The translations under genes and the position numbers were made by a program. A model generated the notes under the pieces. The model was not told the origin of the DNA, did not search any database, and saw nothing but the letters and a program-made list of their open reading frames with translations. From Paenochrobactrum pullorum (GTDB lineage Bacteria; Pseudomonadota; Alphaproteobacteria; Rhizobiales; Rhizobiaceae), in the NCBI RefSeq assembly GCF_041929845.1, contig NZ_JBHEEH010000002.1:242033-306032 (forward strand): DNA of 64,000 nucleotides, read 5' to 3'. Positions 42,744-51,712 of the stretch are shown here, in pieces. Each line of letters opens with the position of its first letter. Within the stretch, counting starts at the first letter, position 1.

Positions 42744-43292
42744 ATGGCCAGACCCAGAGCGATTGATCGTGCAACGATTTTGGATGCGGCTGAGCATGTA
42801 GTGTTGCGTGACGGGGCAGCAAAACTGACACTTGATGCTGTGGCACTTGTAGCTGGTATCAGCAAAGCGAGTGTAATCTATGATTATAAAACCAAGCAGG
42901 CTCTGATTCAGGCGGTTGTGGAACGCTGGATTGCCGGTTGGCGCGATAAGCTTGATGAAGCCACAATCTGTCATGAGGACAGCGATAATCCGCGTTTACG
43001 CGCGCGTATTGATGTGGCGCGCGATTATAATGCGGAAGAAGACGGCGCTGTTGTTTTCCAGCTTTGTTCAGCGATGACACAAGATGAACAATTACGACAA
43101 ACAATGAATGAAGGCTTTCGGGAAGAGCTCGGCAAATTGCTCAGTTCAGCGAAAGATCCGGACAAGGCATTGCTGGGATTTCTGGCCATTGAAGGCATGA
43201 GCATTTTGCAAATGTTTGGGGTGGTGGAATGGCAGCCAGAACAACGCGAGAAGATTCTCTCCGGCATTGAACAACTTATTACTCAAGAATAA
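42744..43292 (+). CDS. bepR: TetR-family repressor of the RND pump (BepR-like)
   Basis: A 182-residue TetR regulator. The N-terminal helix-turn-helix is clear (ATILDAAEHVVLRDGAAKLTLDAVALVAGISKASVIYDY), and the rest is a helical ligand domain. It lies just before an adaptor/permease pair on the same strand, the arrangement of bepR-bepD-bepE in Brucella suis, where BepR represses the pump; the symbol rests on this analogy. The ATG at 42744 (MARPRAIDRATIL) is chosen; earlier in-frame starts overlap a candidate operator. Confidence 0.8.
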   Translation: MARPRAIDRATILDAAEHVVLRDGAAKLTLDAVALVAGISKASVIYDYKTKQALIQAVVERWIAGWRDKLDEATICHEDSDNPRLRARIDVARDYNAEEDGAVVFQLCSAMTQDEQLRQTMNEGFREELGKLLSSAKDPDKALLGFLAIEGMSILQMFGVVEWQPEQREKILSGIEQLITQE

Positions 43293-43415
43293 CCCGCAGC
43301 TCTAACATGGATGACCATAATGTGATCAGAAGGCTAGTTTGGTTTTGCCTCCGAAAACTATAAGAAAGCCTGAATGTTTCGCTTGGAATCTCTGTTTCAT
43401 ATCTCAGGATATAGA

Positions 43416-44600
43416 ATGAAAAAAAATACTTACTTGTACAAAGTGGCTGCCGTTCTGTTGGCTGCCAGCTTTTTAACCGCATGTGATGACAAAAAGGATG
43501 CGGCTGGAGCTGCACAGGCGATGCCCGCGATGTCGGTCAGCGTTGTTGAGTTAAAGCCGGAAGCTTTGCCGATCCTGAATGATTTGCCGGGCCGTATCGC
43601 CCCGACACGTCTGGCAGAAGTGCGTCCGCGCGTTTCAGGCATCGTGGTTGAGCGTGTGTTCGAACAGGGAACCAGGGTTAATCAGGGTGATGTGCTTTAC
43701 CGTATCGATCCGGCACCTTTTCAGGTGAAAGTTGATATGGCAGAAGCCACATTGGCACGAGCGAAAGCTACACAGCTTCAGGCGCGCCAAGCCAATGACC
43801 GTCAGGAACAGCTGCGTAAATCCAATGTTTCTAGCACACAAAATCTGGAAACAGCTGTTGCTCAACTGGCGCAAGCTAATGCTGATGTGGCAGCTGCTGA
43901 AGCAAGCCTCGCAGAAGCCAAGCTTAATCTGCAATATGCTGAAGTAACGGCTCCGATCAGCGGCCAGATTGGCCGTGCACTGATTACGGAAGGGGCTTTG
44001 GTTAGTGCAAACAGTGTTGAAAATCTGGCCACCATTCAGCAGCTTGATCCGATCTATGCTGACTTTACCCAGCCTGCAGCCGATCTGATCCGTCTGCGTA
44101 AAGCCTTGCAGGATGGCAAATTGATGACTGGTCCGAATGAAGCAGAAGTGAATCTTCTTCTTGATGACGGCACACTTTATCCAACCACTGGTCGTCTTCT
44201 GTTCTCAGAAGCAGCGGTTGATACTACAACCGGGCAGGTGACCTTGCGTGGTGAGTTCCCAAATCCTGATGGTGATTTGCTGCCGGGCATGTATGTCCGA
44301 GTTCAAATCGAACAAGGTATTGAGAAAAACGCCTTGGCAGTGCCGCAGCAGGCCGTACAGCGTAATGCTGATGGGCTTGCATCTATCTTGGTTGTGAATG
44401 CAGAAAACGTGGTTGAACTGCGCTCTGTCAATGTGAACCGCATTTTGGGAGACCGTTTCGTCGTAACCGGTAACATCAAAGAAGGTGATCGTGTGATCAC
44501 TGAAGGTTTCCAGAAGACTGCTCCGGGTGCGACTGTGGCACCTGTACCATTTGAAGCGGAAAAGCCGGTAGCTGAAGTTGCTAAAGATAAGGGCGAATAG
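43416..44600 (+). CDS. bepD: RND efflux periplasmic adaptor lipoprotein (BepD-like)
   Basis: A 394-residue AcrA/MexA-type adaptor. It has a lipoprotein signal peptide with a lipobox at LTAC, so the mature protein should be held to the inner membrane by lipid. The barrel-sandwich halves (VRPRVSGIVVERVFEQGTRV; YAEVTAPISGQIGRALITEG) enclose a coiled-coil hairpin, and a C-terminal beta-barrel and membrane-proximal part follow. It starts 123 bp after the TetR gene and ends 9 bp before the permease gene. The ATG at 43374 in the same frame would spoil the signal peptide. Confidence 0.88.
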   Translation: MKKNTYLYKVAAVLLAASFLTACDDKKDAAGAAQAMPAMSVSVVELKPEALPILNDLPGRIAPTRLAEVRPRVSGIVVERVFEQGTRVNQGDVLYRIDPAPFQVKVDMAEATLARAKATQLQARQANDRQEQLRKSNVSSTQNLETAVAQLAQANADVAAAEASLAEAKLNLQYAEVTAPISGQIGRALITEGALVSANSVENLATIQQLDPIYADFTQPAADLIRLRKALQDGKLMTGPNEAEVNLLLDDGTLYPTTGRLLFSEAAVDTTTGQVTLRGEFPNPDGDLLPGMYVRVQIEQGIEKNALAVPQQAVQRNADGLASILVVNAENVVELRSVNVNRILGDRFVVTGNIKEGDRVITEGFQKTAPGATVAPVPFEAEKPVAEVAKDKGE

Positions 44601-44609
44601 GATAAAAAT

Positions 44610-47600
44610 ATGGCGCAATTTTTCATTGGACGCCCCATCTTCGCCTGGGTCGTCGCTATCTTCATTATTATTGCGGGACTTCTGGCCATTCCGCAACTGC
44701 CGGTATCGCAATACCCAAATGTTGCACCACCGCAAATTTCTGTTTTTGCTTCTTATCCGGGCGCAGCACCTGAAGATATTTATCAAAGTGTGACTTCGCC
44801 AATCGAACAGGAGCTCAATAGTGTAAGTGGAACGATTTATTTCGAGTCCACTTCTGATGCGTCTGGTACAATTCAGATTACGGTTACTTTTGAAGCCGGT
44901 ACCGATATTGGTCAGGCATCGATTGATGTGCAAAACGCGATCCGCCGTGTGGAATCGCGCTTGCCGCGTATCGTGGTGCAGCAGGGCGTGCAGGTGCAGG
45001 AAGCCGGTTCAGGCTTTTTGATGATGGTTGCGCTGATGTCGAAAGACGGAAGTACCAACGTGGTTGGTCTTGGCGATTATTTAAGCCGTAACGTGCTTGG
45101 TGAAATCCAGCGTCTTGACGGCGTCGGCCGTGCGCAGGTTTTCGCCAGTCAGCGCGCAATGCGTATCTGGATTGATCCGGACAAAATGGTTGGGCTCAAC
45201 CTGTCTTCTACCGATATCAGTAATGCAATTTCTTCGCAAAACGCGCAGGTTGCTGCTGGCCGCATTGGTGCACGTCCGATCCCGATCAATCAGCAAATTG
45301 CTGCAACCGTTCTGGTTAAAGGTCAGTTGACCTCACCGGAAGAGTTCGGTTCTATTGTTCTGCGCGCTAATCCGGATGGCTCATCTGTGCGACTGCGTGA
45401 TGTGGCACGCATCGAAGTGGGGGCGGAAAGTTATAACTTTGCCACGCAAATTAACGGTCGACCGGCAGCGGCGCTGGCTGTTCAGCTGTCACCGACCGGT
45501 AATGCGATGGAAACAGCTGCAGCTGTTCGCGCCAAGATGGAAGAGCTTTCAAGCTTCTTCCCTGATAATATCGAATATGCAATCCCTTACGATACATCGC
45601 CTTTCGTGGCCGTATCGATCAAGAAAGTTGTCACCACACTCGTCGAAGCGGTTATTCTCGTTTTCCTTGTAATGTTCCTGTTCTTGCAGAACTTCCGCTA
45701 CACCATCATTCCCACTTTGGTTGTTCCGGTGGCTCTGCTTGGAACGCTGGGTGTGATGTATGCCGCCGGCTTCTCGATCAACGTGCTGACAATGTTTGCG
45801 ATGGTTCTTGCCATTGGTATTCTTGTTGATGACGCGATTGTGGTGGTTGAAAACGTTGAACGTATCATGGCGGAAGAGGGGCTACCGCCTCGCGAAGCAA
45901 CGCGTAAAGCTATGAAGCAGATTTACAGTGCGATTATCGGGATCACACTGGTTCTGACAGCTGTGTTCATTCCGATGGCTTTCTTCCCCGGTGCTGTTGG
46001 CGTTATTTATCAGCAGTTCAGTCTGACCATGGTGGTTTCCATCATGTTCTCTGGCTTTCTGGCGCTATCTTTGACACCTGCATTGTGCGCAACCTTCCTG
46101 AAGCCTATCAAAAACGGTCATGAGCCAAAGCGTGGTTTCTTTGGTTGGTTTAACCGTAAATTTGATGCTCTGATCGGTGGCTACACAGGTAGTATCGGTT
46201 GGATCGTCAAGCGTGCTGGCCGTTTTATGCTGATCTACGTCGTGCTGGTTGGTGGTTTGGCCTATCTGTTTATTCAGTTGCCTTCCTCCTTCCTGCCGAA
46301 TGAAGATCAGGGGTTCCTGATTGTTGATTTGCAGGCACCGGCTGAAGCCAGTGCAAACCGTGCTTTGAGTGTATCCGATGAAGTGGATGCGATTTTCCAG
46401 CAGGAAGATGCAGTTGCAGAACGCGTGCTGATCAGCGGCTTCTCCTTCTCAGGATTTGGTGACAATGCTGGTCTGGCATTCATTACCTTGAAGGATTGGA
46501 GCAAACGTGATGCGTCCAACTCGGCAAATGCTATTGCCGGACGTGCCAACCAGAAGCTGTTTGCTATCAAGGATGCAATTTCTTTTGCTCTTTCCCCGCC
46601 GCCAATTCAGGGCTTGGGTACATCCGGTGGCTTCAGCTTCCGTTTGCAGGATCGCTCCGGTGCAGGGCAGGCGGCACTTTCGGCTGCAACTTCGCAGTTG
46701 ATGGCGGAAGCTGCAAAAAGCCCGATCCTTGTCGGTATGCGTATTGAAGGCATGCCGGATGCAGCGCAGCTGATCATTGATATCGACCGTGAAAAAGCCA
46801 ACACTTTTGGTGTGACCTTTGCCGCGATCAACTCAACCATTTCTGCCAATTTGGGATCGTCTTATATTAACGACTTCCCGAATGCCGGCCGTATGCAGCG
46901 CGTAACCATTCAGGCGGATCAGGAAAAGCGCATGAGCGCGGATAATATTCTGGATCTGAATGTGCCAAATGCTTCGGGTGGTATGGTGCCGCTGCGTTCT
47001 TTTGCCAATGTTAATTGGACGAAGGGCGCCGCACAGGTAGTCGGTTATAACGGTTATCCTGCGGTGCGTATTTCCGGTAACGCGGCTCCTGGTTATTCAT
47101 CCGGTGCGGCGATTGCGGAAATGGAACGTCTGGTGGCTGATTTGCCTGCCGGTTTTGGGCATGAATGGTCAGGCCAGTCCTTGCAGGAAATTCAATCGGG
47201 TTCGCAGGCGCCATTCCTGATGGGCTTGACAGTCGTCTTCATCTTCCTGCTTTTGGCTGCTTTGTATGAAAGCTGGTCAATTCCTATTTCCGTGATGTTG
47301 GTGGTGCCGCTTGGTATTATCGGCTCGGTTGTGGCCGTGATGCTGCGCGATATGCCGAATGACGTTTATTTCAAGGTTGGTCTGATTACCATTATCGGAC
47401 TATCGGCGAAAAACGCTATTCTGATCGTGGAGTTTGCCAAGGACTTGCGTGCGGAAGGCATGGGACTGCTGGAAGCAACCATTGAAGCTTCGAAATTGCG
47501 TTTCAGACCAATTTTGATGACCTCACTTGCTTTCACTTTGGGCGTTGTACCTTTGGCGATTGCTAATGGTGCGAGTGCTGCCAGTCAGAACGCTATTGGA

Positions 47601-47741
47601 ACCAGTGTGCTGGGCGGAATGATTTCGGCAACAATTTTGGCTGTTTTCTTTGTGCCGGTTTTCTTCGTGTTCATCATGAGCTGGTTTGGAGGCAAACAAA
47701 AACCGATTGAGAAAGTATCTCCTCCGGTTGAAGCTGAATAA
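44610..47741 (+). CDS. bepE: RND multidrug efflux permease (BepE-like, AcrB type)
   Basis: A 1043-residue AcrB/MexB-type permease, closer to AcrB than the permease at 5585. The start MAQFFIGRPIFAWVVAIFII, the helix-4 relay AIGILVDDAIVVVENVERIM with paired Asp, MAFFPGAVGVIYQQFSLTM, and the second-half LITIIGLSAKNAILIVEFAK are all typical. With the adaptor upstream it should export dyes, detergents or antibiotics through a TolC-like channel encoded elsewhere. A hairpin terminator follows. Confidence 0.93.
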   Translation: MAQFFIGRPIFAWVVAIFIIIAGLLAIPQLPVSQYPNVAPPQISVFASYPGAAPEDIYQSVTSPIEQELNSVSGTIYFESTSDASGTIQITVTFEAGTDIGQASIDVQNAIRRVESRLPRIVVQQGVQVQEAGSGFLMMVALMSKDGSTNVVGLGDYLSRNVLGEIQRLDGVGRAQVFASQRAMRIWIDPDKMVGLNLSSTDISNAISSQNAQVAAGRIGARPIPINQQIAATVLVKGQLTSPEEFGSIVLRANPDGSSVRLRDVARIEVGAESYNFATQINGRPAAALAVQLSPTGNAMETAAAVRAKMEELSSFFPDNIEYAIPYDTSPFVAVSIKKVVTTLVEAVILVFLVMFLFLQNFRYTIIPTLVVPVALLGTLGVMYAAGFSINVLTMFAMVLAIGILVDDAIVVVENVERIMAEEGLPPREATRKAMKQIYSAIIGITLVLTAVFIPMAFFPGAVGVIYQQFSLTMVVSIMFSGFLALSLTPALCATFLKPIKNGHEPKRGFFGWFNRKFDALIGGYTGSIGWIVKRAGRFMLIYVVLVGGLAYLFIQLPSSFLPNEDQGFLIVDLQAPAEASANRALSVSDEVDAIFQQEDAVAERVLISGFSFSGFGDNAGLAFITLKDWSKRDASNSANAIAGRANQKLFAIKDAISFALSPPPIQGLGTSGGFSFRLQDRSGAGQAALSAATSQLMAEAAKSPILVGMRIEGMPDAAQLIIDIDREKANTFGVTFAAINSTISANLGSSYINDFPNAGRMQRVTIQADQEKRMSADNILDLNVPNASGGMVPLRSFANVNWTKGAAQVVGYNGYPAVRISGNAAPGYSSGAAIAEMERLVADLPAGFGHEWSGQSLQEIQSGSQAPFLMGLTVVFIFLLLAALYESWSIPISVMLVVPLGIIGSVVAVMLRDMPNDVYFKVGLITIIGLSAKNAILIVEFAKDLRAEGMGLLEATIEASKLRFRPILMTSLAFTLGVVPLAIANGASAASQNAIGTSVLGGMISATILAVFFVPVFFVFIMSWFGGKQKPIEKVSPPVEAE

Positions 47742-47762
47742 TAACAGCCTGTGAGATAAAAC

Positions 47763-47798
47763 AAAAAATGCCGCGCTAGTCTCAAGCGCGGCATTTTT
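47763..47798 (+). terminator. Rho-independent terminator after bepE
   Basis: Stem AAAATGCCGCGCT / AGCGCGGCATTTT with a 7-base loop and a T run; symmetrical enough to serve the convergent LprI-like gene too. Confidence 0.92.
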
Positions 47799-47830
47799 AT
47801 TGGAAGTAATTTATTACAAAAACGTGCCGC

Positions 47831-48235
47831 TTACTCAGCCGGTACAACGCAGGCAAGATCGCCTTCTTCGCATTTCAGATAATCAGCCAATTGTTGATTT
47901 CGTGCTTTCGTCAGAGATGCCTTGCACATTGCCAGCATCATCGGGTGCACGCTGCCACCTTGCGTGCCGGACGTTGAGAAGTTGCACTCACTATCGCGAA
48001 ACGCAATCCATGCCCGTTGTGCGCTTATTAATAAAGCTTTACTCTCGGTGGCATCAGCAAGGCGCTTCTCGATCGTTTGATAAAGTTGATTGAGCTTGTG
48101 ATCAGCTTGATACAATTCATCTTGTGCGCATTTTGTCATCGAGGTTTGATCGGTAACAGTGCTGCAATCCGTTGCAGCATAAGCCTGACTAATCAAAAAT
48201 ATGCTGCATGCTGTGAAGAGTGAAAGTTTCAACAT
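47831..48235 (-). CDS. LprI/DUF1311-type secreted protein
   Basis: A 134-residue exported protein with a signal peptide (LSLFTACSIFLISQAYA) and a DUF1311/LprI domain. Typical features are the paired Cys residues and the segment ALLISAQRAWIAFRDSECNF, followed by MLAMCKASLTKARNQQLADYL. Family members include the lysozyme inhibitor LprI of Mycobacterium tuberculosis; whether this one inhibits lysozyme is not known. It is convergent with the bepE gene and 49 bp downstream of an SH3-like protein gene. Confidence 0.82.
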   Translation of the reverse strand: MLKLSLFTACSIFLISQAYAATDCSTVTDQTSMTKCAQDELYQADHKLNQLYQTIEKRLADATESKALLISAQRAWIAFRDSECNFSTSGTQGGSVHPMMLAMCKASLTKARNQQLADYLKCEEGDLACVVPAE

Positions 48236-48284
48236 GAATAAATCCTCTCACTATTAATGGTGACGTCTCTGTCATCACTTAAAA

Positions 48285-48614
48285 TCATGGACAATCATTG
48301 TCACGAATATAGCGTGCATAGACCCAACCTTTCGCAGACCGATCTTCGCCATAATAGGTTATAGGGCACCAACGATTGGCCCATGGTCGGTTTAAAGGCT
48401 CGCATTTACCTTTCAAAACAATCACACCATGATTCTCCGCAGGTATTTTGCCCACAACCGGTGATGCAGCGGTTGGTTGGCTGCGAATATTGAGTACGTC
48501 ATCTTGCTGGACATTGACGACACGCAGGCATCCAGGACCTGTTGTTGCAAAAGCTGGTTGGATGATTGTCAGGCTGAAAGTCGCCAGTAAGAAAGCAGAA
48601 ACGGAAAATTTCAT
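48285..48614 (-). CDS. Secreted SH3-like domain protein
   Basis: A 109-residue exported protein: signal peptide (FSVSAFLLATFSLTIIQPAFA) then one bacterial SH3-type domain (VNVQQDDVLNIRSQPTAASPVVGKIPAE; SAKGWVYARYIRDNDCP), with four to five Cys residues probably in disulfides. Such domains often bind peptidoglycan or periplasmic partners. The ribosome site AAAGGAAATAC fits the start. With the LprI-like gene downstream it may form a small envelope operon. It is the last chromosomal gene before the prophage. Confidence 0.78.
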   Translation of the reverse strand: MKFSVSAFLLATFSLTIIQPAFATTGPGCLRVVNVQQDDVLNIRSQPTAASPVVGKIPAENHGVIVLKGKCEPLNRPWANRWCPITYYGEDRSAKGWVYARYIRDNDCP

Positions 48615-48928
48615 CTGTATTTCCTTTTAAAACGCGCGATCACGTTTGTGCATGCCATCTTTTGAAGGCTGCAACATATTATATATTAAAATGATCGGAG
48701 GTGAATACAGGCTGAATGAAGCAGAGAAAGAGAATATTGGGGGAAATTCTGCTCTATTCTTCAAATAAACTAAAGGATTACAGCATTGAGGCTGATTGAT
48801 CCAGAATAACAACATAAGGCGAAAGATGGGGATAAGGGGAAAGATGGAGGCCTCGCCCGTAGTGAAACATACTAATTAATTCAGTAGGTTAATGCCCCGC
48901 ACCACTGAAGACAGCCCTTTGATTTTAT
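48615..48928. other. Host/prophage junction region
   Basis: About 310 bp without a convincing gene (a 62-codon minus-strand frame at 48627-48815 lacks support). The integrase gene ends at the right edge, so the left attachment site should lie here. I see no tRNA gene or obvious core repeat; the matching right site is not in the window, so the exact border cannot be set. Confidence 0.45.
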
Positions 48929-50005
48929 TTACTTATTTTTAGGCTTCCCCGCACCCACCACAGAATGATTTGTAGCACTGCTTTCAATTTGTTCAGCTAC
49001 GCGACGAGACGATTTAATGCCAAGCTTAACTCGGTCAGCGCCTTTTGTATAAATTTCAGCTTGCTTCATACTTGACCAGCCATACTGCGCCATTAATTCA
49101 TGCGTGGCGGCACCAGCTTCCGCTGCTAATGTTGCACTAAGTTTTCTCACTCCATGTGCGCTTTTTTTAATTCCAGCCTCATTGCATCGGTCACGGAACC
49201 AATTACCAAAACTTGCCGTTGCAAACGGAGCGCCCGATTCGCTCACTAAGAAGCAGAGGTCGCCTGTCTCAGTATTTTCAATTACCCTCATCAATTGCGA
49301 TGGAAATTCTACGGTAATTTGCGCGCCTGTTTTCTGAGTTTTCATTGTAAAAATATTGCCACGCATATGATGGCGGCCAGCGCGAACAATATCAGACCTA
49401 CGAAGGCCGGTATGGATCATCAGCTCCACTGCCAAGCGTGGCTTGGTGCCAATAGGCCACCGTGCATAGAACAAGGCCAAATCCTCCATACTCCATGGGG
49501 CAAACCCATCTGTCTTATATTTTAATGGGCTAATGCCTGCCGTCGGGTCTACGGTAACGTGGTCGTTCTTAAGCGCCCAAGAAAACAATCCTCGCATGGT
49601 TTTAAGAAAGTGATTGGCCTGAGCCGGAGTGTCTGACCGTGCCTCTACCGCCGCTATCATAGATTTTTTATTGATTGCACTATATGGCGCGTTCCCAGAG
49701 CGATTAATTGCGATAATAAATAAATTTTCACGTTGACGTTGAGTGGCTGGGGAAAAGGCTTTCCATGCAGCGCTTTCGCGGTAGCGATCAATAAGCCATC
49801 GCAAGCTTTGTACTGATACTTCATCTTTATTTTTAACTTCAGGCCGCTTTCCTGATGCGGCCTGTATGTAGGCCTCTTTAAATTCATCAGAGGCGATATC
49901 ATCGGGTAGCCTAATACGCTCACCTTTGCCGACGCGGTAAAAGAACTTAATCTTTCCGTGGCGGCTTTTCTCCCTGACAACATAAAGTGGTAATTTTCTT
50001 GCCAT
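48929..50005 (-). CDS. Phage tyrosine recombinase (integrase)
   Basis: A 358-residue integrase. The C-terminal catalytic domain shows the Arg of MIHTGLRRSDIVRAG, the His/Arg box HGVRKLSATLAAEAG, and the Tyr of YGWSSMKQAEIYTKGADR. The N-terminal half contains the arm-type and core-binding segments (SVQSLRWLIDRYRES; LKTMRGLFSWALKNDHV). It should insert and excise the prophage at a site just left of it. It is the last gene of the leftward operon and follows a 57-residue gene that could encode its accessory factor. Confidence 0.93.
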   Translation of the reverse strand: MARKLPLYVVREKSRHGKIKFFYRVGKGERIRLPDDIASDEFKEAYIQAASGKRPEVKNKDEVSVQSLRWLIDRYRESAAWKAFSPATQRQRENLFIIAINRSGNAPYSAINKKSMIAAVEARSDTPAQANHFLKTMRGLFSWALKNDHVTVDPTAGISPLKYKTDGFAPWSMEDLALFYARWPIGTKPRLAVELMIHTGLRRSDIVRAGRHHMRGNIFTMKTQKTGAQITVEFPSQLMRVIENTETGDLCFLVSESGAPFATASFGNWFRDRCNEAGIKKSAHGVRKLSATLAAEAGAATHELMAQYGWSSMKQAEIYTKGADRVKLGIKSSRRVAEQIESSATNHSVVGAGKPKNK

Positions 50006-50013
50006 GTGCTCAT

Positions 50014-50187
50014 TTACAGTAGGACAATATCATTGTGATTGTTGCGCGTTGCGTCATTTGGAGCGGCAGGAACTGGCAAAACGGATAGTGATCCATCTGG
50101 CTTCACCGTGACGCTTACGCCTTCCTCTTTAGCGATTATCGCCATATTGCGCATCTGAGCGCGCGTAAAACGAAGTTTCTCGGTCAA
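50014..50187 (-). CDS. Small protein before the integrase, possible excisionase-like factor
   Basis: A 57-residue protein starting at TTG (50187) with an excellent AGGAGGAAGGG ribosome site; too short for most automated calls. The start overlaps the previous gene's stop as TTGA, and the integrase ATG lies 8 bp after its stop. Sequence: a basic helix-like RFTRAQMRNMAIIAKEEGV followed by a strand-like VSVTVKPDGSLSVLP, a pattern I have seen in small proteins next to integrases in Rhizobiales phages. DNA binding or excision control is plausible but not shown. Confidence 0.65.
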   Translation of the reverse strand: MTEKLRFTRAQMRNMAIIAKEEGVSVTVKPDGSLSVLPVPAAPNDATRNNHNDIVLL

Positions 50188-50768
50188 TCCCTTCCTCCTT
50201 CCGGTGCGAGAGGCGAGGCGTAGAGGGGTTGTTGCTCGTACTTCTCAGGGTCAAATCCACTGTCGGGGTGCAGGCTGTAGTTCCAGTAGTGGTCGTTATT
50301 ATTGCGATGTTTACCGCGCCACGCCACTGGCTCCTGCGCTTCATGCTGCGCGAGTTTGGCTTTCAGCTCATTGATTATTAAAACAGCTGCTAAACAACCG
50401 TTCTCGGCATCCTCTTTCTTCGCACGTTCTGCCGCGATTAATGCAGCGGCTTGCGAGTGAAGGACGTATTCGCCTTCCATATTGTCGACTTCCATATCGG
50501 CGCTATCGTAATCAGACCAATGCAACCTATACCGCACCAACTCCGGCACGTCTGGCGCGGCGCGGGGATCGTGGTAATTTCCGGCATCATGCGTAGTGAT
50601 ATAATTAGCTGGAATATTAGAAAACGTAGTCTGATTGATCTTTTCTCCGCAGCGTTCGCAATAGTGCTGTCGCCCATCGGTATACACACTACTTCTATGC
50701 GTCACTCTATTATGCATTCTGTTATAGCAAGGATGGGCATCTGACTGCGGCATATATTCAAAGTTCAT
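50184..50768 (-). CDS. Hypothetical phage protein with Cys motif
   Basis: A 194-residue protein of unknown function. It holds one CxxC (YCERCGEKINQTTF, about residues 37-40) that may bind zinc, an acidic middle and a Glu/Ala-rich helix (AALIAAERAKKEDAENG; NELKAKLAQHEAQEP), ending in a WRGKHRNNNDHYWNYSLHPD segment seen at the C-terminus of many phage early proteins. The start at 50768 lies inside the end of the small gene upstream; an in-frame start at 50807 is less likely. Confidence 0.65.
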   Translation of the reverse strand: MNFEYMPQSDAHPCYNRMHNRVTHRSSVYTDGRQHYCERCGEKINQTTFSNIPANYITTHDAGNYHDPRAAPDVPELVRYRLHWSDYDSADMEVDNMEGEYVLHSQAAALIAAERAKKEDAENGCLAAVLIINELKAKLAQHEAQEPVAWRGKHRNNNDHYWNYSLHPDSGFDPEKYEQQPLYASPLAPEGGRD

Positions 50769-50868
50769 GCTGCTGTCCTTTCGTGTTTTTACCCGCCCAA
50801 AAGCCAATGGCGAACCAGAAAAACCAAGATGATGTAAGGATTAAACCTAAGATGCTTTCAGCACTCAC
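50758..50868 (-). CDS. 36-residue membrane protein
   Basis: A tiny gene starting at GTG (50868) after a near-perfect AGGAGGTGGGG ribosome site, with a GTGA overlap to the previous stop. The product is one hydrophobic helix (ILGLILTSSWFFWFAIGFWA) followed by a short polar tail. Its stop overlaps the start of the next gene by 11 bp. The tight coupling and strong ribosome site argue that it is translated. Function is unknown; single-helix phage early proteins often act on host membranes. Confidence 0.6.
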   Translation of the reverse strand: MSAESILGLILTSSWFFWFAIGFWAGKNTKGQQHEL

Positions 50869-51119
50869 TCCCCACCTCCTTGCGCCAAGGCGGCGCGGCC
50901 TGACCTAAGTATGCGGAGACGGCGAATAGCTTCAGTTATTCCTATATCGCTCGAAATGAGATAGTCGTAGCTCTCTATGATGGATGCTGCCATGTATCGC
51001 ACTTCTTCGGCACTCCCATATCGCAAGCGCCACATTACCCCGCCATCATAAAATGATTGAGGGTTTACGATGGTGGCAATTGCACCATCTCCAAGCTCGA
51101 TCTGTGCTGTCAGCTTCAT
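50865..51119 (-). CDS. Hypothetical phage protein, 84 residues
   Basis: Unrecognised. It reads as a small alpha/beta protein: strands MKLTAQIELGDGAIATIVN and GVMWRLRYG, then helices EEVRYMAASIIESYDYLIS and ITEAIRRLRILRSGRAAL. It is coupled to its upstream neighbour by an ATGA overlap (51116-51119) and to the 36-residue gene below by GTGA. Confidence 0.6.
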   Translation of the reverse strand: MKLTAQIELGDGAIATIVNPQSFYDGGVMWRLRYGSAEEVRYMAASIIESYDYLISSDIGITEAIRRLRILRSGRAALAQGGGE

Positions 51120-51712
51120 CGTCCTGCCTCCATGGTCGGGGTGGCGGGTAAAGATGCAATCGCTTCTTTACGTTTTGTTGCCGCCGCAATTGCTTCCTCT
51201 TCGGTTTCGAAGGTCAATACCTCGTCGTCGTCATCGCTTGGATCAAGTGTAGGGGCGCGAAACACATATCTGCTATCGCCCCTGTAACTTGAGTGAACTA
51301 GGTGTATCGAATATTCAGGATGGTTTACGATTGCTTCGTAAGCTGTATCGCCATTATCATCCGGATCATTATCTCGGTAAAACCAGTCGGCGTTAGCGAA
51401 GCCTGCCTGTACTGGGTCGGCAGATGGGGCGCGGATGGCATCACGGGCATATGATTTTACAAGCTTCTCGTGAGTTTGCGCACTCATAGCGGGGTAGTAT
51501 TCATAAAGCTCGTCTGGCAGCTCAGGTAGCCGCCCTTTAGATCCACGCACCGCCGCCACGTCAACGGGCTGCAAGTGAGGCAGGGCGGCGGTGATCATAT
51601 TCCTCGCCACTTCTTCGATATCAGGCATATCAAGCCCTTGTCCGCACCCATCGCTGTAATGGTCAATTGCAGCCTGCACGGCTGCATCTGGTATCTGCAT
51701 TGGGGTGGTCAT
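51116..51712 (-). CDS. Hypothetical phage protein, 198 residues
   Basis: Unrecognised. An N-terminal segment IPDAAVQAAIDHYSDGCGQGL and EVARNMITAALPHL is often seen at the start of phage early proteins; the C-terminal part is acidic (LDPSDDDDEVLTFETEEEAIAAA) and may be a small beta-rich domain with a helix. Coupled by ATGA overlaps on both sides. Confidence 0.6.
   Translation of the reverse strand: MTTPMQIPDAAVQAAIDHYSDGCGQGLDMPDIEEVARNMITAALPHLQPVDVAAVRGSKGRLPELPDELYEYYPAMSAQTHEKLVKSYARDAIRAPSADPVQAGFANADWFYRDNDPDDNGDTAYEAIVNHPEYSIHLVHSSYRGDSRYVFRAPTLDPSDDDDEVLTFETEEEAIAAATKRKEAIASLPATPTMEAGR

Noticed and set aside
48627..48815. A 62-codon minus-strand frame at the prophage junction
   Set aside because: Low-complexity make-up with no ribosome site; more likely intergenic.
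48840..48930. Left attachment site as a tRNA 3' end or repeat
   Set aside because: No tRNA sequence is present and no matching repeat appears near the right edge; the right end of the prophage is probably outside the window.
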